Assembly: GCF_000559025.1 (NCBI RefSeq)
Contig: NZ_JAAN01000012.1
Location: forward strand, 86,228 to 150,227
Source: Luteimonas huabeiensis HB2
GTDB taxonomy: Bacteria; Pseudomonadota; Gammaproteobacteria; Xanthomonadales; Xanthomonadaceae
DNA: 64,000 nt
Direction: 5' to 3'
A model generated the notes under the pieces. It worked only from the letters and a program-made list of their open reading frames with translations, had not been told where the DNA came from and made no database searches. The translations under genes were made by a program, and so were the position numbers. Of this stretch, positions 6,386-16,289 are shown one piece after another. Numbering within the stretch: position 1 is the stretch's first letter; each line of letters begins with the position of its first letter.

Positions 6386-9070
6386 TTAGGCCTCCTGCCC
6401 GCGCGCAAGCGCATGCGCGTATTCCAGGGTCGCGTCCCAGGTGAAGCTGTTGGGGTAGTCCACGTCGTCGTACACGTCGATCACGCCGCCCTCGTAGCGC
6501 TCCTCGCCGATCAGGCCGATATCGCGATAGCCCGCGCGGTAGCGCAGGAAATTGCTCCACAGCAGTTCGCCGGCGCCGAGCGCGATCCGGGTCTGGGTGG
6601 ACAGGCGCGCGGTCCAGGGGCGGTTGAAATCGGCGGCGGGCAGATCGTAGAGCCAGAGCAGGTCGCCCTTGTAGCGGACCCGTTCGCTGGCGCCGGCCTC
6701 GGTCCAGCTGTCGTCGTAGTCGGTGTAGTTGCGACGCACGTCGGTGCGGTCGAAGCCGAGCTGGATCCGGGTCCGGCTGGCCCACAGGCGCAGGTCCTCC
6801 TCCAGCGCGATGCCCAGGGTCCAGGTGCGGCTGCGGCTGCGGCCGTTGTTGGTGTACTCGTAGACGTTGGCGGAGAATTCGCCGCTGTCGTCCCCGCTGC
6901 GGACCCGCTGCCGGCGGACCTCGTCGCGGCCCTCGCGCGCCACGTACTTCAGGTTGAAGGTCCAGCCGGCCCAGCGCTGGTCGAGGCCCAGGGTCCATTC
7001 GTCGCTGTAGGGGATGTCGAGGTCGGCGATGCGGTTGGTGGAGGTGGCGGAGGTGCCTTCCACCGCGTCCCACGGCGTCGCGCTGTCGGGCCGCTCCTTG
7101 AGCACGCGCAACCGCTCGCGGCCCTCGCGCAGCAGATAGGTGAAGAAGTTGCGGCCGTGGTAGCGGTTGAGGCCGGCGGTCAGCAGCGTGTCGCGGTTGC
7201 CGAGGACGTCCCAGGAGGCGGCCAGGCGCGGCGAGAGGGTCGTCTTGTCCCAGACATCGCTGCCGTCCATGCGCAGCCCGGCGCGCAGGCTCCAGTCGCC
7301 CAGGCGCACGTCGTCCTGCGCCCAGGCCGACCATTCGTCGCCGCTGACGGTGAACTCGCCGGCGCGGTACAGGAACAGCTGGCTGAAGTACTGGCCCTGG
7401 CCGGCGATCAGGCCGCCGTTGCTGGTCGAGGTCAGCACCGGCGAAAGCGAGCAGCTCTGGTCGTCCACCGTCCCGTCGGCCAGGGTGCAGCTCGTGGTGG
7501 CGAGGGGGTCCTGGTAGTTGTAGTGATCGTTGAGGCGGCGGTACCAGGCCTCGCGGTGCTGGTAGGACAGGCCGACCTGGACGTCGTGGCGGGCGCGGCC
7601 GAAGTCCAGGCCCTCGTGGTCGGCGACCAGGCGGTAGCCGATCGTGCGGTCGTGCTGCTCGACGTTGCCCCAGGTGCCCTCGGCGCTGCTGTTGTTGATG
7701 CCCCAGTCATACTGCTCGGACTTGGCCCAGTTCCTGAGATAGTTCGTCTCGCCGCTGCGCCGGGTTTCCAGGTCGCTGTAGCTGAGCGTGTTGCGGATCG
7801 TCCAGCCGCCGCGCTCGATGTTGGCGCGCAGGCCCAGCACCGGGCCGCCGGACTTGAGGTCGAAGTAGGCGTTCTCGTTGTTCTGGATGAAATAGCGGTC
7901 GTCGGTCGGTGCGTAGGTCAGGTTGGCGCCCAGTTCCAGGCCCTGGCCGTCGCTCCAGTCCACGGCCAGGGTCGCGGCGGTGTTCTCGCGGGTCTGGGTC
8001 TTGGTGTTCTGCCCGGTCTCGCTGACCTGGCCGTTGAGGTAGCCGCGCAGGGGAATCTCCGAGCGCGTGCGGGTCACCGTGCCGATCAGGCCGAGGCCGC
8101 CCGCGGTGCGGCCTTCCAGCGTCGCGCCCAGCTTGGTCTTGTCGTAGCGCGGCTGGTAGTTGATGTTGGCGGAATTGGCCCAGGTAGTTTCCTGGCCCTC
8201 GGGGATGATCAGCTCGTCCCAGGCCGAGCGCGCCATGCGCATCCACACCTTGCCGCCGAACGTCCCGCCGGCGCGGCGGCTCTGCGCCTCCACCACGCCG
8301 CCGGCGAATCCGCCGTAGGCGGCCGGGACGTTGCTGTCGTAGACGGTCAGGCTTTCCAGCAGGTCGACGTCCACCGCGATGCCCTGGGACTGGCTGGGCA
8401 GGTCGCTGAAATGAGCGATATTGTTGTTGGAATCGAAGGTCTTGGCCGGATCGAGATCGTTGTTGAAGCTCACGCCGTCGAGCATGAACAGGTTCTGGTA
8501 GGGAAGCGCGCCGTTGATACTGATGTCGGCCGGGCGGATCTCGCCCATGCTGCGCGAGCTGCGCGCGGTGTCGCTGAACTGCACCGCTGGGTTGATCCGC
8601 AGCAGGGTGGCGATGTCGCCGTTGCCCTTGCTGGTGCCCTCGATGTAATCCTGGTCGAGCACCATGCCTTCGGAATAGGGAAAGGTGCGCTGCGCGCCGA
8701 CCCGCAGCGGGGAGAGCAGGATCGCGCCCGCCGGCGCGGCGGATTCGCGTTCCAGGGTGTAGCTGCCGTCTTCGCGCGCGACCAGGCGCAGGCCGGAGCC
8801 GGCCAGCAGGCGCTGCAGGCCCTCGCGGTCGCCGACTTCGCCGCGCAGCGCCGGCGCCTGCAGGCCGGCGGTCAGCGCCGGGTCGAAGGACAGGGCGATG
8901 CCGCGCTGGCTGGCGAACCTGCTCAGCGCCTCGCCGAGCGGGCCGGCGGGCAGGTCGAGGGTGGACGCGCCGGGGACGGCGGCTGCGACGGGGAGCGCGG
9001 CCGGCAGCGCAAGCGCGGCGACGGCGGCGGCCAGCAGGCTGGCGCGCAGAGGATGGGGACGTGGAGGCAT
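6386..9070 (-). CDS. TonB-dependent receptor with STN signalling domain, truncated by in-frame stop
   Basis: An 894-residue receptor with a signal peptide (about residues 1-31), an STN (secretin and TonB N-terminus) domain at about 37-107, a plug with LFMLDGVSFNN and AYGGFAGGVVEAQSRR, and a long beta barrel. STN-bearing receptors usually signal through a FecR partner to a FecI sigma factor; none is adjacent, and the fecIR pair at 1-762 is separated by several genes. The barrel stops early at an ochre codon, losing its last 39 residues, including the terminal aromatic that the Bam machinery uses for assembly. If the stop is real, the product probably folds or inserts poorly. The start was placed at the ATG before the hydrophobic leader; the Shine-Dalgarno there is weak. 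Confidence 0.88.
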   Translation of the reverse strand: MPPRPHPLRASLLAAAVAALALPAALPVAAAVPGASTLDLPAGPLGEALSRFASQRGIALSFDPALTAGLQAPALRGEVGDREGLQRLLAGSGLRLVAREDGSYTLERESAAPAGAILLSPLRVGAQRTFPYSEGMVLDQDYIEGTSKGNGDIATLLRINPAVQFSDTARSSRSMGEIRPADISINGALPYQNLFMLDGVSFNNDLDPAKTFDSNNNIAHFSDLPSQSQGIAVDVDLLESLTVYDSNVPAAYGGFAGGVVEAQSRRAGGTFGGKVWMRMARSAWDELIIPEGQETTWANSANINYQPRYDKTKLGATLEGRTAGGLGLIGTVTRTRSEIPLRGYLNGQVSETGQNTKTQTRENTAATLAVDWSDGQGLELGANLTYAPTDDRYFIQNNENAYFDLKSGGPVLGLRANIERGGWTIRNTLSYSDLETRRSGETNYLRNWAKSEQYDWGINNSSAEGTWGNVEQHDRTIGYRLVADHEGLDFGRARHDVQVGLSYQHREAWYRRLNDHYNYQDPLATTSCTLADGTVDDQSCSLSPVLTSTSNGGLIAGQGQYFSQLFLYRAGEFTVSGDEWSAWAQDDVRLGDWSLRAGLRMDGSDVWDKTTLSPRLAASWDVLGNRDTLLTAGLNRYHGRNFFTYLLREGRERLRVLKERPDSATPWDAVEGTSATSTNRIADLDIPYSDEWTLGLDQRWAGWTFNLKYVAREGRDEVRRQRVRSGDDSGEFSANVYEYTNNGRSRSRTWTLGIALEEDLRLWASRTRIQLGFDRTDVRRNYTDYDDSWTEAGASERVRYKGDLLWLYDLPAADFNRPWTARLSTQTRIALGAGELLWSNFLRYRAGYRDIGLIGEERYEGGVIDVYDDVDYPNSFTWDATLEYAHALARGQEA

Positions 9071-9375
9071 CGAGGCTGGACCCGGTGGTGGGAGGGATTC
9101 GCCTTCCTTGCCACGCGAGACCGAAAAAAGTGTCAGCCGGGCGATCGCTGGCGCGGGCGGCGTCGACCCCGCCTGCGCCCGCTCGCGGCGCGGTCGGCTT
9201 GAAACCGGTGGCCGAACCCGCATCTGCGCCGTCGCGGCATCGCCTGGACGCCGGTCCGTCCGCGTCGCGTCGCGTCGCGGTTCGCGGGGACTTCGATCGC
9301 GCATCGCCGGCGCGTGCGTCCGGCGCCGCGGCCGCCGATACTGTTGTGTTCATCCGCAGAGAGGTTCCCCGCCCC

Positions 9376-9909
9376 ATGACCGCATCCCCCCCCGACCTGG
9401 CCCAGGTGCCCGGCGTGGCCGCGCAGCGCGACGCCGCGACGGCCGACTTCGTCTTCAACCACACCATGCTGCGGGTCAAGGATCCGCGGGCCTCGCTGGA
9501 TTTCTACACCCGCGTGCTGGGCTTCGCCCTGGTCCGCAAGATGGACGTCCCGGAAGCGAAGTTCACCAACTACTTCCTGGTGCTGACCGACGACCCGGCG
9601 GCCATCCCGGAAGGCGACGCCGAGCGCAAGGCGTGGCTGGCGCGCCAGCGCGGCGTGCTGGAGCTCACCCACAACCACGGCACCGAAACCGAGGACGGTC
9701 CGGTCTACCACGACGGCAACAGCGAGCCGCGCGGCTTCGGCCACATCTGCGTGAGCGTGCCGGACGTGGTCGCCGCCTGCGAGCGCTTCGAGCGGCTGGG
9801 CGTGCCGTTCCAGAAGCGCCTGACCGACGGGCGCATGCGCGAGATCGCCTTCATCAAGGACCCGGACGGCTACTGGGTGGAGATCATCCAGCCGACGCCG
9901 CTGGCGTAG
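9376..9909 (+). CDS. gloA: Lactoylglutathione lyase (glyoxalase I)
   Basis: A 177-residue glyoxalase I, which turns the glutathione hemithioacetal of methylglyoxal into S-lactoylglutathione in the cytosol. The four metal ligands are visible: His29 (FNHTML), Glu96 (LELTHN), His123 (GFGHI) and Glu169 (YWVEI). The body matches the long Zn-type enzyme, with the KFTNYFLVL and TEDGPVYHDGN segments. The ATG used follows a CT-rich leader with no clear ribosome site, but it gives the usual length. The next gene follows after 71 bases on the same strand. Confidence 0.95.
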   Translation: MTASPPDLAQVPGVAAQRDAATADFVFNHTMLRVKDPRASLDFYTRVLGFALVRKMDVPEAKFTNYFLVLTDDPAAIPEGDAERKAWLARQRGVLELTHNHGTETEDGPVYHDGNSEPRGFGHICVSVPDVVAACERFERLGVPFQKRLTDGRMREIAFIKDPDGYWVEIIQPTPLA

Positions 9910-9980
9910 GCATGCGCGGCGCGGTACGCCGCCGGCGTGCCGCGGCCGCGGTGCGGCGCGCCGCCTTCCAGGCCCCTGCC

Positions 9981-10511
9981 ATGGATCCCACCCTGTTCCA
10001 GCAATTGCTCGGCGCGCGCTTCTACCGGCTGCCCGCCAGCCTGCGCGCCTTGCACGGCATCCGGGGCGAGGGCGCGTATGCCGGTCGCGTGACCGTCGTC
10101 CGCGGTACCCGGCCGCTGGCGCGGCTGTGCGCGAGGATCGCCGGCCTGCCGCCGGCGATGGAGGACGCGCCGGTCGCGGTCGCGTTCGTGGCCGACGCGC
10201 TCGGCGAAACCTGGCGCCGCGACTTCGGCGGTCGGACGATGCAGTCGCGGCTGTGGCGCCGGGGGCCGAGGCTGTGCGAGCGGCTGGGGCCGCTGCAGTT
10301 CCGCTTCGCCCTGCATGCCAACGACGGCGCCCTCCACTGGGAGGTGGCCGCGGTGCGCCTGCTGGGCGTGCTGCCGTTGCCGGCGGCGCTGTTCTCGCAG
10401 GTGCGTTGCCGCGAGCGCGAGCGCGACGGGCGCTACGAGTTCCGCGTGGAGGCGGCGATGCCGCTGATCGGGCCGCTGGTGCGCTACGAAGGCTGGCTCG
10501 AGCCGGCTTGA
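9981..10511 (+). CDS. DUF4166 domain protein
   Basis: A 176-residue cytosolic protein of the DUF4166 type. It opens with LFQQLLGARFYRLPASLRALH, followed by GRVTVVRGTRPLARL and a Trp/Arg-rich middle (ETWRRDFGGRTMQSRL). The C-terminal part is beta-rich and ends in YEGWLEPA. In other genomes the family is often fused to or next to dehydrogenase-like proteins, but its activity is unknown. I chose the ATG at 9981 because the 23 codons upstream (from 9912) are Arg/Ala-rich and unlike the family start. It marks the left edge of the lower-GC accessory region. Confidence 0.8.
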   Translation: MDPTLFQQLLGARFYRLPASLRALHGIRGEGAYAGRVTVVRGTRPLARLCARIAGLPPAMEDAPVAVAFVADALGETWRRDFGGRTMQSRLWRRGPRLCERLGPLQFRFALHANDGALHWEVAAVRLLGVLPLPAALFSQVRCRERERDGRYEFRVEAAMPLIGPLVRYEGWLEPA

Positions 10512-10758
10512 GCGTGCTCAACGACCTCTGGTCGTCCCCGCCGCTGTTCTCGCCTCAAATCACGTCCGCCCGACTCTGCCGGAAATGGCATGCGGCACGT
10601 TGCCGCGGCGGGGCGATGCGCGCCAGCACCGCCCCGCCCCCAACTGATCGAGCAACAGCGGGAGGGGGGGGGCTTGAATTGTGTTGTGTGGTGTGATAAG
10701 GAATTTTCGGCGGGCCCGCCGGAAATGCTTATGGGCCGGCGTATGGGGCGCGAAAGTC
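10512..10758. other. Junction between core and accessory DNA, with a palindrome
   Basis: These 247 bases hold no convincing gene. GC content falls sharply near 10670, where a GT-rich run begins. A 6-bp hairpin (acgacc, tct, ggtcgt) at 10521-10535 may end the DUF4166 transcript. A perfect 14-bp palindrome, cggcgggcccgccg, lies at 10708-10721, 37 bases before the radical SAM start, and could be an operator or part of a leader hairpin. A weak -35-like ttgaat at about 10675 has no good -10 partner. Confidence 0.45.
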
Positions 10759-11820
10759 ATGGCAGGTTTGCATCCCACCACACTTACGATTTTGTGCACC
10801 TACCGATGCACAGCAGCTTGTGCGCAGTGCTGCTTCGAATCCAGTCCTCGCATTCGCGGTAGGTTATCGCTCGAAGTCATGAAGCGTCGAATCCAGGACG
10901 CCGTCGAGGCATTCCCAAGCCTTGCCGTGGTTGTCTTTAGCGGTGGGGAGGCATTCCTTCTGAAGGATGACCTTTTCGAGGCGATTCGTTTTGCGTCTGA
11001 TCTCGGCAAGAGCACCCGCGTAGTTACCAATGGCTTCTGGGGCAGAGCCGGAGCGCGCGCGAGGGAATGCGCGAGGAGGCTGCGAGAGGCCGGGATATCC
11101 GAAATTAACATCAGTACCGGGGTTGACCATGCCAAATTTGTGCCGGTCGAGTCCGTGGTGCATGCGGCAAGCGCCTTGGCGGACGAGGCGATCCGCACAC
11201 TCATCACAGTGGAAGCCGACGGTAGCCAAAACCAGATCCACGCCAGGCTCGCCTCCGATCCCGTGCTTCGCAACGCCATCGAATGTGGACTTGTATCGCT
11301 GCAGGTGAACTCCTGGATGCCGTTTCACGAAGATGCGCCATCTAGGGGGCACGACATTCAGGCAATGCTGCCGGAGCTTGTCAGCGGTTGCGGGCAAATA
11401 TTCGAGACGGTGGTAGTAACCCCGCACGACAACCTGTCAGCCTGCTGTGGACTAACGCTCGAGCACATCCCGGAGATGCGCCTGGGGTCTCTGTCCGCGC
11501 CTGATGTACAGATGAAGAAATTGTATGAACGTCAACGCGGGGATTTTCTCAAGTACTGGATCAGAGTGGATGGTCCCTACACCATTATTCAGCGGGTAAT
11601 GGGGGTTGCGGATTCCGAAGAAATCCTTCGTGGCGTAGTTCACAAGTGCCAGGCGTGCGCCATTCTTCATCAATCAGAGAGGGTTCGTGCAGCGCTTGCG
11701 GCGCGGTATAAGGAATTTGTGGAAGAGGTGCTTGGCAGATTCTCGCTTCAGCAAGCCATGGCTGATGTTTCTTGCTGGGATCGCCGGGTCTCTCAAGATG
11801 AGGAGATGGTGGGGTCATGA
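10759..11820 (+). CDS. Radical SAM enzyme with extra C-terminal cysteines
   Basis: A 353-residue radical SAM protein. The cluster-binding CxxxCxxC is Cys17, Cys21 and Cys24 in YRCTAACAQCCF, followed by the SGGEAF motif (GGE at 62-64) that contacts the methionine amino group. The C-terminal half has Cys211, the pair Cys229-Cys230 in LSACCG, and Cys297/Cys300 in CQAC. This layout is like the twitch or SPASM auxiliary-cluster region of peptide-modifying enzymes, though not an exact match. The ATG at 10759 was chosen because the in-frame GTG at 10681 would add an Arg/Cys-rich, poorly protein-like tail. The gene overlaps the next by ATGA, so the two are translationally coupled. Base composition is well below the neighbours, suggesting transfer. 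A role in modifying a peptide or the neighbouring protein is inference. Confidence 0.85.
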   Translation: MAGLHPTTLTILCTYRCTAACAQCCFESSPRIRGRLSLEVMKRRIQDAVEAFPSLAVVVFSGGEAFLLKDDLFEAIRFASDLGKSTRVVTNGFWGRAGARARECARRLREAGISEINISTGVDHAKFVPVESVVHAASALADEAIRTLITVEADGSQNQIHARLASDPVLRNAIECGLVSLQVNSWMPFHEDAPSRGHDIQAMLPELVSGCGQIFETVVVTPHDNLSACCGLTLEHIPEMRLGSLSAPDVQMKKLYERQRGDFLKYWIRVDGPYTIIQRVMGVADSEEILRGVVHKCQACAILHQSERVRAALAARYKEFVEEVLGRFSLQQAMADVSCWDRRVSQDEEMVGS

Positions 11821-12884
11821 AAAGGCGCAAGTTCATCGGGGTTTCCCTCATCGCCGCCGCAAGCCCGGTGGCCGCAACTACGGCGAGCTCTGGGCGGCTG
11901 TACGGTACGCCCGCTAGCGTAAGTCCGCAGGGGATGCGCGATCCGGGGTTGGTATTACCTCTAGCTGATGCGGGGGTCCCAGTGCCCGCGCTAGATTATC
12001 TTTCGAGAATGTCTGATATATGGCGTAGGGTGCTTGGTGACGATTCCGAGAGAGAGCTTTTTATACGTGATCCAGGGGGGTATCTGCAGCGTGCGGGTCT
12101 GCGCGATGTTGATGGGATTATGCGGGATGATAACGTAAAGTTGTTAATGGCGGCGGGTAGTCATGATGTGCGTATGGCGCTGCAAGAAGGTGACTACCGC
12201 CGAGCCTTTTCGCTGTTGACGGATTCTGGTGTCCTGCACAATTTGGATCCTGCGCCGCTTGTGCGTCGCCTGGCTGGCGCGTTCGAGGGGCAGCGGGCCG
12301 AATTGCTGAAAGCGCTAGAGGGCCTGCCGGAAGATGTTTCGTCAGAAGATGTCCTCAAGAGTTTGGTGTCAGAGCGATCCCCGGCGTCGACGAACGATTC
12401 ACTTATCGCCACCACCGAGATTGTTCGTAAGCTCTACGGCGGCGCGTCCACCACACCGTCCGCTGTCGTTCCGGTGGTGGCTATCGCCATTGCGGCCGTT
12501 CTCATTTCGGTAGGCGTATCCTTTACGGTAGCTACTGGTGCGGCGATCGTGACTGCGGCCGTGGCCATGACAGAAGTTACCGTTGGAAGTATTCTTCCCC
12601 GCTATCAAGGCGGAGCGCACTTGGACCTGATTGCTAAGGATAATTTTCAGCGCGTGATCAAGTTGAGCGCTCTAACTGGCGATAGGCATATGCTGGTGGA
12701 ATCTGCTCGTGAGCTTATCGATTTCGAAGTGGGCGCGGTCATCGATGCCCTTGTCGCTACCGGACTGCTCGATAGGGATTCGCGCCGTGCAACGGTACTC
12801 AAGGATGTCGTTGCCCGCTACGCGCTCAATGTCGCTGGCCTGCCCGACGGTGCCCCGTTGGTCGCCATGTCCAGTTCGAAGTAA
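11817..12884 (+). CDS. Tat-signal protein of unknown family, partner of radical SAM enzyme
   Basis: A 355-residue protein I do not recognise. It begins with a twin-arginine signal (MKRRKFIGVSLIAAA), so it should be exported folded to the periplasm. Residues about 60-135 form a helical region with ELFIRDPGGYLQRAGL and repeated Asp-rich turns. After a Ser/Thr-rich linker comes a long hydrophobic stretch (about 217-258, VVAIAIAAVLISVGVSF and onward) that could be a membrane hairpin or a hydrophobic core. The C-terminal 90 residues look helical and end in SSSK. No cysteine occurs. The start overlaps the radical SAM stop codon (ATGA). It may be the substrate or a partner of that enzyme; nothing in the sequence proves this. 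Base composition is lower in GC than the surroundings. Confidence 0.75.
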   Translation: MKRRKFIGVSLIAAASPVAATTASSGRLYGTPASVSPQGMRDPGLVLPLADAGVPVPALDYLSRMSDIWRRVLGDDSERELFIRDPGGYLQRAGLRDVDGIMRDDNVKLLMAAGSHDVRMALQEGDYRRAFSLLTDSGVLHNLDPAPLVRRLAGAFEGQRAELLKALEGLPEDVSSEDVLKSLVSERSPASTNDSLIATTEIVRKLYGGASTTPSAVVPVVAIAIAAVLISVGVSFTVATGAAIVTAAVAMTEVTVGSILPRYQGGAHLDLIAKDNFQRVIKLSALTGDRHMLVESARELIDFEVGAVIDALVATGLLDRDSRRATVLKDVVARYALNVAGLPDGAPLVAMSSSK

Positions 12885-12906
12885 CGATGCGGAGATGGAG
12901 CTTTCC

Positions 12907-13311
12907 ATGAGAATCATCGTCGCTGTCTTGATCGCCTTGGGTGTCGCGGCCCCGTTGCTGACCTACTGGCAGGCGCGCACTGCACGGCTCCAATTCGAGG
13001 TCGGCTCGCTGGTGATCGGAGGCGGGGCTTATCGTGCGGAAGTACCTTACGATGCGATTCTACTGGAAGGGATTGTCGTCGGGGCGGCTCCGCAAACCAG
13101 TCTGACATTGCGAACCAATGGTATCGGCTGGCCAGGCTTCGGGCTCGGCTGGTTTCGCAACGCGGCTGGAGAACGCGTCTTCGCGCTGGTGCGGTCCGGC
13201 GACGCGGTCTACGTTCCGACACGGTTGGATTTCGATGTCGTGCTCACGACGGAAGATGCTGACGCGTTCGTAGATGAGCTGCGGACTCGGGTTGGGCAGC
13301 AAAGGATGTGA
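12907..13311 (+). CDS. Membrane-anchored bacterial PH-like domain protein
   Basis: A 134-residue protein with one N-terminal hydrophobic segment (IIVAVLIALGVAAPLLTYW), then a small beta-rich domain. The segment TNGIGWPGFGLGWFRN, followed by ERVFALVRSGDAVYVPT and a final EDADAFVDELRTR helix, matches the bPH-type (PF10882-like) pattern. Its role is unknown in this family. A GGAG at 12897-12900 is well spaced for this ATG, which is preferred over one four codons upstream. It lies 22 bases after the Tat-signal gene, same strand, so the three genes probably form one operon. Confidence 0.75.
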   Translation: MRIIVAVLIALGVAAPLLTYWQARTARLQFEVGSLVIGGGAYRAEVPYDAILLEGIVVGAAPQTSLTLRTNGIGWPGFGLGWFRNAAGERVFALVRSGDAVYVPTRLDFDVVLTTEDADAFVDELRTRVGQQRM

Positions 13312-13379
13312 GACGCAGCGGCGGGGGCAGACGCCCATGCTGGATCCTGGACGAATTCGCGCTCCAGGGCGCCCTGCCG

Positions 13380-13408
13380 CTTGATTCTGATGCCTGTCAA
13401 CCGCATTT
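13380..13408 (+). promoter_or_regulatory. Heat-shock (sigma-32 type) promoter of clpB
   Basis: CTTGATT at 13380-13386 and CCGCATTT at 13401-13408 are separated by 14 bases. They match the RpoH consensus (CTTGAAA, 11-16 bases, CCCCATNT) with one or two mismatches in each half. The site lies 52 bases upstream of the clpB start, as expected for a heat-shock gene. Confidence 0.7.
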
Positions 13409-13459
13409 CCCAGGCGTTCGCCGGGGAGTTCCCGGCTTCCTGATTTCGGAGAATGCCCC

Positions 13460-16057
<2,598 letters not shown>

Positions 16058-16289
16058 TGCGCCTGCACCACGGCCCGGGATGCGGAGGCGGGAGGCGGGA
16101 GACCACCCCCGCCTCCGGTTGCCGTTGCTATGGGCCCGGACCTGGGCGGTCGGGCGAAGCGCCGTCGCGCGGGCGCGTCGATCACATTCAGTGTGGCGAG
16201 CGAGGCGCGCACCATTGGCTGGAATTGCGGCGGAGAGGCGGCAAGCGTGAATTGCCCTTTCTCGCGCCAGGCGCTGCGGAAATGCCGGA
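16058..16289. other. Intergenic region after clpB, with likely terminator
   Basis: A 9-bp stem (ggaggcggg at 16091-16099 with cccgcctcc at 16108-16116) and an 8-base loop lie 33 bases past the clpB stop and may end its transcript. There is no clear T-run. The rest of this convergent region holds nothing recognisable, though GC begins to fall toward the amidase gene. Confidence 0.5.

Noticed and set aside
6031..6414. Separate minus-strand gene at the end of the receptor
   Set aside because: It is another frame over the receptor tail and hairpins. The true continuation is in the receptor's own frame after the stop.
10681..10758. Upstream GTG start for the radical SAM gene
   Set aside because: It would add 26 Arg/Cys/Trp-rich residues overlapping the palindrome; the ATG at 10759 gives a normal radical SAM start.
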